This document shows, one piece after another, positions 1 to 7,079 of a DNA stretch of 7,353 bases. Positions within the stretch are counted from its first letter, which is position 1; every line of letters begins with the position of its first letter. The translations under genes and the position numbers were made by a program. Source of the stretch: an uncultured Eudoraea sp. (lineage in GTDB: Bacteria; Bacteroidota; Bacteroidia; Flavobacteriales; Flavobacteriaceae); NCBI GenBank assembly GCA_905479615.1, contig CAJQNH010000090.1:1-7353 (forward strand), read 5' to 3'. The notes below the pieces were generated by a model, which was not told the origin of the DNA, did not search any database, and saw only the letters and a list, made by a program, of their open reading frames with translations.

Positions 1-93
1 GGGCTCATCGGTATCGAGTTTTACAAGTACCTCACCCTTAAAACTATGTTTTGAAACGATTTTGCCCAGGTAGAAACAATCTTCCTTTTGCAT
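1..93 (-). CDS. rimM: Ribosome maturation factor RimM, N-terminal fragment (cut by window edge)
   Basis: Only the first 31 codons are inside the window; the reading frame is open up to base 1. The peptide starts MQKEDCFYLGKIVSKHSFKG and continues EVLVKLDTDEP. This fits the start of RimM, where a Y-x-G-K-I strand is followed by H-x-x-K/R-G-E-V. RimM is a cytoplasmic assembly factor that binds the 30S head and helps mature the 3' domain of 16S rRNA. The start at 93 is the first ATG after the rpsP stop and lies 12 bases beyond it, with only a weak purine stretch (GAACGAG) in front, so translation may be coupled to rpsP. The rpsP-rimM order is a widespread bacterial arrangement and supports the call. 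The rest of the protein, including the PRC-barrel domain, is not visible. Confidence 0.87.
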   Translation of the reverse strand, partial: MQKEDCFYLGKIVSKHSFKGEVLVKLDTDEP

Positions 94-105
94 CTCGTTC
101 TAAAA

Positions 106-897
106 TTATTCTTTCTTTTCAGAAGCAGCAGGCTTTTCTTCTGCGTCTCCTTCTGCAGCAGCCTCTTCTGCTTTAGCAGGGGCAGCCTCTTTGGTAACTT
201 CTTCTTCAGCAGCCACCGCTTCCTCCACAACAGGAGCAGCTTCCTCTACTACTTCAGTAACGGCTTCTTCCGCTACAGGCTCTTCCTTTGCAACTTCTTC
301 CTTTACAGCTTCTTCAACTACAGGCTCTTCAGCTATTGGTTCTTCCGCAGTAGCACTAGCTTCTTCAGTTACTTCCGCTTCAGCTCCGGCCTCCTCAGTT
401 ACAACAATAGCTTCTTCAGTTATTTCTGCTTCAGCATCTTCATTTAACGCTTCTGCAGCCGCTAAAGCTCGTTTTTCGTTTACTTCTTTTTCAGCTTCTA
501 ATGCTTTTGCTCTTGCTTCAGCCTTTTCTTTATCTAATCCGGCCTCTTTATTAGCAATCGCTTTTGCTTTTTCTTCAACCCAGGCATTGAATTTTGCTTC
601 TGCTTGTTCTTCAGTTAAAGCACCTTTTCGAACGCCCCCTAATAAGTGATGCTTGTATAAAACACCTTTATAAGATAAAATTTTTCTGGCAGTATCCGAA
701 GGTTGAGCTCCGTTTACAAGCCATTGAACAGAATTATCAATGTTTAATTCAATGGTGGCAGGATTGGTGTTTGGGTTGTAGCTCCCTAACTTTTCAAGAA
801 ACTTACCATCTCTTTTTGAGCGTGCATCTGCTGCTACTACCCAATAATATGGCTTTCCTTTTTTTCCGTGTCTTTGTAATCTAATTCTAACTGGCAT
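106..897 (-). CDS. rpsP: 30S ribosomal protein bS16 with a long Ala/Glu/Val-rich C-terminal extension
   Basis: The first ~84 residues are a standard bS16 core: MPVRIRLQRHGKKGKPYYWV, then the ARSKRDGKFLEKLGSYNP block and the WLxNGAQPSDTARKIL block. bS16 binds 16S rRNA and is needed early in 30S assembly. Bacterial bS16 is usually about 80-90 residues; this one is 263. Residues ~92-155 form a charged, Ala/Lys/Glu-rich stretch likely to be helical. Residues ~156-263 are low-complexity, strongly acidic and built of degenerate EEPVxEEAV-like units, ending in EKPAASEKKE. Flavobacterial bS16 proteins are known to me to carry such tails, though often shorter. The start at 897 is fixed by the conserved MPVRIRLxR N-terminus. 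The gene heads an operon with rimM and has a good Bacteroidota-type promoter upstream. The core assignment is firm; the role of the tail is unknown. Confidence 0.97.
   Translation of the reverse strand: MPVRIRLQRHGKKGKPYYWVVAADARSKRDGKFLEKLGSYNPNTNPATIELNIDNSVQWLVNGAQPSDTARKILSYKGVLYKHHLLGGVRKGALTEEQAEAKFNAWVEEKAKAIANKEAGLDKEKAEARAKALEAEKEVNEKRALAAAEALNEDAEAEITEEAIVVTEEAGAEAEVTEEASATAEEPIAEEPVVEEAVKEEVAKEEPVAEEAVTEVVEEAAPVVEEAVAAEEEVTKEAAPAKAEEAAAEGDAEEKPAASEKKE
202..345 (-). repeat. Degenerate EEPV/EEAV repeat block within the rpsP tail
   Basis: This stretch encodes bS16 residues ~185-232, in which EEP(I/V) and EEAV units alternate every 5-10 residues (EEPIAEEPVVEEAVKEE, then EEPVAEEAV, then VVEEAV). 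At DNA level the 13-mer CTACAGGCTCTTC occurs at 273-285 and again at 318-330 on the plus strand. The two copies are exactly 45 bases apart, which keeps the reading frame. This suggests growth by in-frame duplication or slippage. The surrounding copies have diverged, so it is not a clean tandem array. Confidence 0.6.
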
Positions 898-913
898 ATC
901 ACATTAATTTTGC

Positions 914-928
914 AGGGTGCCCGACCCT
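914..928 (-). promoter_or_regulatory. Small GC-rich hairpin in the rpsP 5' leader
   Basis: Read on the minus strand, the bases form AGGGT-CGGGC-ACCCT, a perfect 5-bp stem with a 5-base loop, in an otherwise AT-rich leader. It ends 16 bases before the rpsP ATG. It could affect translation initiation or be a protein-binding element for feedback control, but it is short and neither role is shown. It lacks a following U-run, so it is not an intrinsic terminator. Confidence 0.35.
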
Positions 929-967
929 CGATTATTAATTCTTTATTTTTCCCTATAAAATGGGGTG

Positions 968-997
968 CAAATATAAGTGTTTTCTATAAACCACCAA
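968..997 (-). promoter_or_regulatory. Probable rpsP-rimM promoter (Bacteroidota type)
   Basis: On the minus strand a TTG at 997-995 is followed, after a 19-base spacer, by TATATTTG at 975-968. This matches the Bacteroidota sigma-ABfr consensus (-33 TTG, -7 TAnnTTTG) in sequence and spacing. Transcription would start a few bases below 968, giving a leader of about 65 bases before the rpsP start at 897. The -33 element lies only about 20 bases past the sulfatase stop, so the promoter fills most of the 120-base gap. I saw no terminator for the sulfatase gene here, so some read-through from it is possible. Confidence 0.7.
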
Positions 998-1017
998 TAC
1001 TTTTAAACTATTTCCTT

Positions 1018-2445
1018 TTATTCTATTTCTACCAATTGATCCTGACCTATTACCAATTTCGATTTGTGTTCAGAAACAAGCGAATTAATGGCTTTAATGA
1101 GCTTCGGATTTTCATTGGCTATATCAAATCGCTCTTCCGGATCAGTACTTAAATTATATAGTATGGGAGGGTCGTGCACCTCTTTTTTGCCAAATTGGCC
1201 ATATTCTCCCTGGGTAATAAAATGTGCTTTGTAATCTCCTAAACGTACGGCATAAAGATCGGTCCCCCTGTAATAAAAAAGTTTTTTCCGTGGACTTGGA
1301 TTCCCTTTTAGCAAAGTTTCACTTAAATCGTACCCGTCAATTATTCTGTCTCCCGGAATTTCAACTCCTGCCAAACTACTAAAAGTGGTAAAAAGATCCA
1401 TCGTAGAACCAAGGCCGTTTACCAACCCTGGTTTAATAAAGCCCGGACCCCAGAAAATTCCAGGCTCCCTCATACCACCTTCCCATGTTGTTCCTTTTCC
1501 GGCTCGTAAAACTCCGGCACTACCTCCGTTAAGTTTAAAACTAAGCCAGGGACCATTATCGGAAGTAAAGACAACAATTGTGTTATTTTCGAGGCCTTCT
1601 TCCTTTAAAGTAGCAATTATTTTACCTACACCATGGTCTATTTCTTCTAATACATCACCGTATAAACCCCGCTTACTTTTGCCTTTGAATTCTTTTGATA
1701 CAAATAAAGGTATGTGGGGTAAGTTGTGTGCCAAATAGATAAAGAATGGGTTTTCCCTGTTTTTCTTTATAAATGAAATAGTTTCATTAGTATATCTTCC
1801 GGTAATGGTATTCTGATTTGCCGGACGTTCTATGATCTCTGTATTCCGCATTAAGGGAACATTAAAATGAATTGTTTTAATCGCATCATCTGGTTGCTTC
1901 CAATATTCCCAATAGGGAATATCACTCACCTTATCCATGTCATTGGAATATGGAATTCCATAATAATAATCAAAACCATTGTTGGTTGGGAGGTATTGCT
2001 CCTTATGCCCTAAATGCCATTTTCCTATACAGGCCGTTTTATAACCAACCTGCTTGAGTTGTTCGGCCAGGGTGATTTCAGATGCAGGTAAACCCTTGCT
2101 GGAATTCGGATAAAGCACTCTTCTTTTATTACTGGACATGCCACTTCTTACTGTTAATCTTCCGGTAAGTAATGCCGCCCTGCTAGGAGTACAAACACTG
2201 GCAGCCGCGTAAAAATTGGTCCATTTCTGTCCCTCGTATGCCATCAGGTCCAGGTTAGGAGTTAGAATAGTAGGGTGGCCGTAAACCCCGAGATCTCCAT
2301 AACCAAGATCATCTGCAAAAATTATGATAAAGTTTGGCGGCTGGTTATTCTTATCTTGCCCTATGGCTTTTTGTATAACTGTTGAGCAAACCAATACACT
2401 CAAAATCATTAGTAAATTTGACAATTTGATCTTAATATTCATCAT
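1018..2445 (-). CDS. Secreted arylsulfatase A-like sulfatase (formylglycine-dependent, family S1)
   Basis: This 475-residue protein hydrolyses a sulfate ester; the substrate cannot be named from sequence. A signal peptide covers ~1-29: basic start, hydrophobic ~9-25, likely cleavage at AIG|QD. C20 lacks a good lipobox, so periplasmic or secreted export is likelier than a lipoprotein. The S1 signature CTPSRAALLTGR gives formylglycine site C85 with R89; this C-type site needs a maturase (FGE or anSME), not seen here. Other expected active-site residues are D45/D46, K142 and H144 (GKWHLG), S167, H244, D296/N297 (TSDNG) and K317 (GKGTTWEGG). The C-terminal KAHFxTQG and HDPPILYNLSTDPEE blocks resemble human arylsulfatase A. 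Length is normal for the family. Start: two adjacent ATGs; the upstream one is used here, the next (2442) is equally possible. No SusC/SusD, glycoside hydrolase or other sulfatase gene adjoins it. Confidence 0.93.
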   Translation of the reverse strand: MMNIKIKLSNLLMILSVLVCSTVIQKAIGQDKNNQPPNFIIIFADDLGYGDLGVYGHPTILTPNLDLMAYEGQKWTNFYAAASVCTPSRAALLTGRLTVRSGMSSNKRRVLYPNSSKGLPASEITLAEQLKQVGYKTACIGKWHLGHKEQYLPTNNGFDYYYGIPYSNDMDKVSDIPYWEYWKQPDDAIKTIHFNVPLMRNTEIIERPANQNTITGRYTNETISFIKKNRENPFFIYLAHNLPHIPLFVSKEFKGKSKRGLYGDVLEEIDHGVGKIIATLKEEGLENNTIVVFTSDNGPWLSFKLNGGSAGVLRAGKGTTWEGGMREPGIFWGPGFIKPGLVNGLGSTMDLFTTFSSLAGVEIPGDRIIDGYDLSETLLKGNPSPRKKLFYYRGTDLYAVRLGDYKAHFITQGEYGQFGKKEVHDPPILYNLSTDPEERFDIANENPKLIKAINSLVSEHKSKLVIGQDQLVEIE

Positions 2446-2599
2446 TATATAGTTTTTGGCAGTTTTAAAGATATATATATCGATAGAACTTAAAAATTAA
2501 AATCAACACTGCGTTAATAACTCGTGACAACTCTGCCGTTTATGAATTTTGTTTTTGATTATTTTTAGCTACTTTTTTTTACGCTGAAACCAAACTACT
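2446..2599. promoter_or_regulatory. Divergent intergenic region between the sulfatase gene and dnaE
   Basis: This AT-rich spacer must hold the start signals for both flanking genes, which point away from each other. Candidate -7 elements with one mismatch to TAnnTTTG are TATCTTTA (2473-2466, minus strand, toward the sulfatase) and TATTTTTA (2560-2567, plus strand, toward dnaE). Neither has a TTG at the right -33 distance, so both are weak. A 12-base palindrome GATATATATATC sits at 2470-2481 and overlaps the sulfatase-side candidate. Neither start codon has a recognisable Shine-Dalgarno sequence, which is usual for this phylum. Confidence 0.4.
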
Positions 2600-5500
2600 A
2601 TGTATCTCATTTTCGACACTGAAACTACTGGCCTGCCAAAAAGATGGAATGCTCCCGTAAGTGATACTGACAATTGGCCTCGTTGCATTCAAATTGCCTG
2701 GCAATTGCACGATGCACTGGGAAATTTAGTGGGCCGACAGGACTACCTGATTCAGCCTGAAGGCTTTAATATTCCCTATGACGCCGAAAAAATTCACGGA
2801 ATTTCCACCGAACTCGCCCAGGAGAAAGGACATCCTTTGGCCGACGTATTGGAAAAATTTAATGATGCCCTTACTAAAACCAAATTTGTAGTTGGTCAGA
2901 ACGTTGGTTTTGATATTAACATTATGGGAGCTGAATTTTATCGGGCAGATCTAAAAACTTTGTTGGGAGAATTGCCCGTTCTGGACACATGTACGGAACA
3001 TACAGCATTGCTCTGTGAACTTCCGGGAGGACGCGGTGGCAAATTTAAGCTTCCTACCCTTACTGAGCTTCATCAATATTTGTTTAAAACTCCCTTTTCA
3101 GAAGCGCACAACGCCACAGCAGATGTTGAAGCAACTACCCGCTGTTTTTTGGAACTCGTACGAAGAAAGCAATACACCAAAGAACAATTGGATGTACAAC
3201 CAGATTATTTCGAAAAATTTACCGAAGTCAATCCGCAGGAAATTCAATTAATCGGTTTAAAACATATCAACTTAAAGAAGGCCTCTGAAAAAATAGCCAG
3301 GCATCTGAAAAATTTAGATGTAACAGATGTTTCTGAGGAAGACCTGAGCCAAAATATAAAGTCACTTGAAGATGCAGAATTTATACATCTTCATAACCAC
3401 TCTCAATTTTCGGTGCTGCAGTCTACCATTAAAATAAAGGACCTGGTTGCAAGTGCTTCTGAGAATAAGATGTCTGCCGTTGCAATGACAGATCACGCCA
3501 ATATGATGGGGGCTTTTCATTTTGTTAAAGAAGTAAAAGCACATAATAAATTAGCGGAACAAGATGCGGCTAAGGAAAATGGAGAGTCAAGCCCAGTTAA
3601 TTACATAAAACCCATTATTGGTTGCGAATTTTTTGTTTGTGATGACCATTCAAATAAAAATGTCAAGGATCATGGGTATCAGATGGTGTTGCTGGCTAAA
3701 AATAAAAACGGCTATCACAACCTGGCTAAAATGTCTTCTATTGCATACACCGATGGATTCTACTATGTTCCCAGAATAGATAAAAGTATTATAACACAAT
3801 TCAAAGATGATATCATTGTCCTCAGTGGAAACCTTTATGGCGAAGTAGCTTCCAAAATATTGAATATTGGTGAAAATCAGGCTGAGGAGTCTTTACTGTG
3901 GTGGAAATCTGTTTTTAAAGACGACTTCTATCTTGAAATAATGAGGCATGGTCAGGAAGATGAAGAAAGAGCTAATAAAGTTTTGGTTGAATTTGCCAAA
4001 AAACATCAGGTAAAATTAGTAGCCACCAACAACACCTATTATTGCGCAAAGGAAGATGCAGAGGCCCACGACATTTTATTATGTGTGAAGGATGGCGAAA
4101 AACAAGCCACCCCAATTGGCAGGGGCCGGGGTTACAGGTATGGACTACCCAATCAGGAGTACTACTTTAAGAGCGGTGCTGAGATGAAGGAATTATTTAA
4201 AGACCTTCCCGAATCTATTCTGAATATTCAGGAAATAGTAAACAAAATTGAACCTTTTGAACTGGCAAGGGATGTACTCTTACCCGAGTTTGAAATTCCT
4301 GTCGAATTTAAGATTATAGAAGATGAAGCAGATGGTGGGAAACGCGGTGAAAATGCTTACCTCAGACATATCACTTATGAAGGGGCCAAAAAAAGATATG
4401 GGGAGATTACAGATGAAATTAGGGAGCGTATTGATTTTGAATTAACGACTGTAGAGAACTCTGGCTATCCCGGCTATTTTTTGATTGTGGAGGATTTCAT
4501 CAGGGAAGCAAGAAATATGGACGTTTCTGTAGGCCCCGGAAGAGGATCTGCCGCTGGTTCGGTTGTGGCCTATTGTCTTTGGATAACCAATATTGACCCG
4601 CTGAAATACGACCTCCTGTTTGAGCGTTTCCTAAACCCTGACAGGGTTTCAATGCCCGATATCGACATTGACTTTGATGATGAAGGCCGGGGAAGAGTTA
4701 TGGATTATGTCATCAATAAATATGGTGCCAATCAGGTAGCGCAGATTATCACTTATGGTACCATGGCTGCAAAATCCTCTATCAGAGATACGGCAAGAGT
4801 TCTTGACCTGCCATTGAATGATGCGGACCGGATTGCGAAATTGATTCCCAATATGTCCAAATTGAGTAAAATATTTGGCGTTCCAGAGGCTGATCTTAAA
4901 AAGCGGTTTCGGTCAGATGAAATGGAAAAAGTGAATAGTCTGCTCAACATATCAGAAGGGGACGACCTGGAGGGGCAGACGGTGAATATGGCAAGGGTAT
5001 TGGAAGGTTCTTTGCGCAACACCGGAATCCATGCTTGTGGGGTTATCATTACCCCAGATGATATTACCAATTTTGTGCCGGTTGCCACGGCCAAGGATTC
5101 TGATCTTTATGTGACCCAGTTCGATAATTCTGTGGTTGAGAATGCAGGCCTCTTGAAAATGGATTTCCTCGGTCTGAAAACACTGACTTTAATAAAAGAT
5201 ACCGTTAAAATTGTAAAAGCCAAACACGGTATTCAATTAGATCCGGATGAATTTCCCCTGGATGACGCAGCCACTTATGAGCTATTTCAGCGAGGGGATA
5301 CGGTTGGGATATTTCAATATGAATCTGTGGGAATGCAGAAGCACTTGAAAGATCTGAAACCCTCTGTATTTGATGACTTAATAGCCATGAATGCACTCTA
5401 CCGTCCGGGGCCAATGGAATACATCCCCAGTTTTATAGCACGGAAGAATGGCGAGGAGGAAATTGCCTATGATCTTCCGGTTATGGAGGAAAACCTTAAA

Positions 5501-6979
5501 GAAACCTACGGAATAACCGTTTATCAGGAACAAGTGATGTTATTATCACAGAAACTTGCTGGTTTTTCTAAAGGTGACGCCGATGTTCTTAGAAAGGCTA
5601 TGGGGAAAAAAATATTTGCCCTGCTTCAAAAACTTAAGCCACAGTTCCTTGACGGGGGTGAAAAAAATGGCCATTCCAGAGAAATTTTAGAGAAGATCTG
5701 GAAAGACTGGGAAGCTTTTGCTTCCTATGCATTTAATAAAAGTCATTCTACCTGCTATGCCTATATCGCCTATCAGACGGCCTATTTAAAAGCGCATTAT
5801 CCGGCCGAATATATGGCCGCTGTGTTGTCTAACAATATGAACGACATTAAGCAGGTTACTTTTTTTATGGAGGAATGTAAACGAATGGGGTTGGAAGTTC
5901 TGGGTCCTGATGTTAACGAATCCTATTATAAATTTGCGGTGAATAAAGAAAATGCGGTCCGTTTTGGCATGGGTGCTATAAAAGGGGTAGGACGTTCAGC
6001 TGTAGAGACCATTGTGGAAAACCGGAAAGAGAACGGGCCATATAAATCGGTATTTGATTTAACCAAACGTATTGATTTGAGAGCAGCCAATAAAAAAGCA
6101 TTTGAAAACCTTGCTCTGGCCGGCGGGTTCGATTCATTTGGGGACACACACAGAGCACAATATTTTCACAAAGAGGGAGATGGCAGTACCTTCCTTGAAA
6201 TGGTTATAAAATACGGGTCCAAATTTCAGGAAAGCGAAAATTCATCTCAGGTAAGCTTGTTTGGAGACACCAGTGAAGTACAGATTCCGGAACCTGAAGT
6301 GCCTCCCTGTGCAGAATGGGGCACCATGGAAAAACTAAGAAGAGAAAAAGAAGTGGTCGGTATTTATATCTCCGGACATCCGCTGGATGATTTCAGATCA
6401 GAGATTAATGCCTTTTGCAATGCAAATGTTTCTTTCTTTACTAGTTTGGAAGACCACGTAAACAGGGAACTCTCCTTTGCCGGGGTTATTACGGATGTAC
6501 AACACCGGGTGTCTAAAAATGGTAAGGGATGGGCCTTATTTACTCTGGAGGATTATACAGACACCTTTGAGTTTCGCATTTTTGGAGAAGATTATTTAAA
6601 ATTCAGGCACTTTTTTATGATTAATTCGTTTGTATATGTAAAAGTATTTGTCCGCGAAGGTTGGACTAACCGCGAAACAGGCAAAAAAGGAGATGCCAGG
6701 TTACAGTTTGTCAATTTTATGTTGTTGCAGGAGACTATGGAAAACTTTGCTAAAAAATTGACTATAAAATTGAATATTGACAAACTCAAAGAAGAAAATA
6801 TTCACGAGCTAAAAGATACGCTTATCTCCTATAAGGGGAAGCATCCGCTAAATTTTGTTATTTACGAGATGAACGAAGAAATTAAAGTAAATCTGTCCAG
6901 CAGAAAACAAAAAGTAGAGATCACCAGCGAACTATTACATACGCTGGAAGAAAAGGACGTACGCTATAAATTGAATTAA
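2600..6979 (+). CDS. dnaE: DNA polymerase III alpha subunit with fused N-terminal DEDDh proofreading exonuclease
   Basis: This 1459-residue replicative polymerase synthesises DNA and should proofread it (E. coli DnaE is 1160). Residues 1-187 are a DnaQ-like 3'-5' exonuclease: FDTETTG (D6, E8), GQNVGFD (D105), HNATAD (H170, D175), a full DEDDh set. After a linker (~188-258) comes PHP (~259-490), with HNHS (H265, H267), TDH (H299), GCE (E343) and H450 kept but several other metal positions changed. Polymerase core (~500-1050): GPGRGSAAGS at 645, catalytic D687/D689 in MPDIDIDFD, third Asp D855 in KMDFLGLKTLT, LYRPGP at 933, NKSHS at 1046. Then helix-hairpin-helix (~1115-1180), probable clamp motif QVSLF (1217-1221), OB fold (~1288-1376) and a C-terminal domain (~1380-1459). 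The start is fixed because exonuclease motif I begins at residue 5. The frame is unbroken and trxA follows. Architecture differs from PolC, where the exonuclease is inserted inside PHP. Confidence 0.97.
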   Translation: MYLIFDTETTGLPKRWNAPVSDTDNWPRCIQIAWQLHDALGNLVGRQDYLIQPEGFNIPYDAEKIHGISTELAQEKGHPLADVLEKFNDALTKTKFVVGQNVGFDINIMGAEFYRADLKTLLGELPVLDTCTEHTALLCELPGGRGGKFKLPTLTELHQYLFKTPFSEAHNATADVEATTRCFLELVRRKQYTKEQLDVQPDYFEKFTEVNPQEIQLIGLKHINLKKASEKIARHLKNLDVTDVSEEDLSQNIKSLEDAEFIHLHNHSQFSVLQSTIKIKDLVASASENKMSAVAMTDHANMMGAFHFVKEVKAHNKLAEQDAAKENGESSPVNYIKPIIGCEFFVCDDHSNKNVKDHGYQMVLLAKNKNGYHNLAKMSSIAYTDGFYYVPRIDKSIITQFKDDIIVLSGNLYGEVASKILNIGENQAEESLLWWKSVFKDDFYLEIMRHGQEDEERANKVLVEFAKKHQVKLVATNNTYYCAKEDAEAHDILLCVKDGEKQATPIGRGRGYRYGLPNQEYYFKSGAEMKELFKDLPESILNIQEIVNKIEPFELARDVLLPEFEIPVEFKIIEDEADGGKRGENAYLRHITYEGAKKRYGEITDEIRERIDFELTTVENSGYPGYFLIVEDFIREARNMDVSVGPGRGSAAGSVVAYCLWITNIDPLKYDLLFERFLNPDRVSMPDIDIDFDDEGRGRVMDYVINKYGANQVAQIITYGTMAAKSSIRDTARVLDLPLNDADRIAKLIPNMSKLSKIFGVPEADLKKRFRSDEMEKVNSLLNISEGDDLEGQTVNMARVLEGSLRNTGIHACGVIITPDDITNFVPVATAKDSDLYVTQFDNSVVENAGLLKMDFLGLKTLTLIKDTVKIVKAKHGIQLDPDEFPLDDAATYELFQRGDTVGIFQYESVGMQKHLKDLKPSVFDDLIAMNALYRPGPMEYIPSFIARKNGEEEIAYDLPVMEENLKETYGITVYQEQVMLLSQKLAGFSKGDADVLRKAMGKKIFALLQKLKPQFLDGGEKNGHSREILEKIWKDWEAFASYAFNKSHSTCYAYIAYQTAYLKAHYPAEYMAAVLSNNMNDIKQVTFFMEECKRMGLEVLGPDVNESYYKFAVNKENAVRFGMGAIKGVGRSAVETIVENRKENGPYKSVFDLTKRIDLRAANKKAFENLALAGGFDSFGDTHRAQYFHKEGDGSTFLEMVIKYGSKFQESENSSQVSLFGDTSEVQIPEPEVPPCAEWGTMEKLRREKEVVGIYISGHPLDDFRSEINAFCNANVSFFTSLEDHVNRELSFAGVITDVQHRVSKNGKGWALFTLEDYTDTFEFRIFGEDYLKFRHFFMINSFVYVKVFVREGWTNRETGKKGDARLQFVNFMLLQETMENFAKKLTIKLNIDKLKEENIHELKDTLISYKGKHPLNFVIYEMNEEIKVNLSSRKQKVEITSELLHTLEEKDVRYKLN

Positions 6980-7079
6980 ATAAGGTTTTTCAATGGGGCA
7001 ATAAGAAAAACGAATACTATTGGAGTAATGAAAAGGTAGAATAATTGACTAAATTTGCATAATTATAAATAAAAACGAT
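6980..7079 (+). promoter_or_regulatory. Probable trxA promoter and leader (-7 element at 7050-7057)
   Basis: The 100-base gap between dnaE and trxA contains TAAATTTG at 7050-7057, an exact match to the Bacteroidota -7 consensus TAnnTTTG. A clear TTG at the usual -33 distance is missing; the nearest upstream TTG (7020-7022) is 27 bases away, longer than normal. Transcription would begin about 15-20 bases before the trxA ATG. The leader then has no Shine-Dalgarno sequence, only A-rich DNA. This suggests trxA can be transcribed independently of dnaE. Confidence 0.55.

Noticed and set aside
88..649. Plus-strand open frames opposite rpsP, rich in Ser/Ala/Thr or Phe/Ser
   Set aside because: They are mirror images of the GAA/GCA-rich codons of the bS16 tail. 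They have no family features and overlap a certain gene.
910..1152. Plus-strand 80-codon open frame across the rpsP-sulfatase gap
   Set aside because: It overlaps the rpsP promoter and the 3' end of the sulfatase gene, and its product is an AT-driven Phe/Tyr/Leu-rich peptide without recognisable motifs.
4753..5094. Minus-strand 113-codon open frame inside dnaE
   Set aside because: It is antisense to a strongly conserved part of the polymerase, with no recognisable domain or start signal.
5606..5612. A7 run in dnaE, considered as a programmed frameshift site
   Set aside because: The heptamer is not in the right phase for tandem -1 slippage (frame is GGG AAA AAA ATA), and a -1 shift would hit a stop after about eight codons inside the polymerase core. 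The long unbroken frame argues against it.
5600..5650. Sequence after MGKK in DnaE (residues 1005-1012) departs from the charged residues usual there
   Set aside because: The frame stays open and the flanking blocks (VLRKAMGKK, then EKIWKDWEAF and NKSHS) are intact, so this reads as ordinary divergence rather than an error or insertion.
6985..7011. Inverted repeat GTTTTTC ... GAAAAAC after dnaE, considered as a terminator
   Set aside because: The 7-bp stem is almost all A-U with a 13-base loop and has no GC clamp or trailing U-run, so it is unlikely to terminate transcription.
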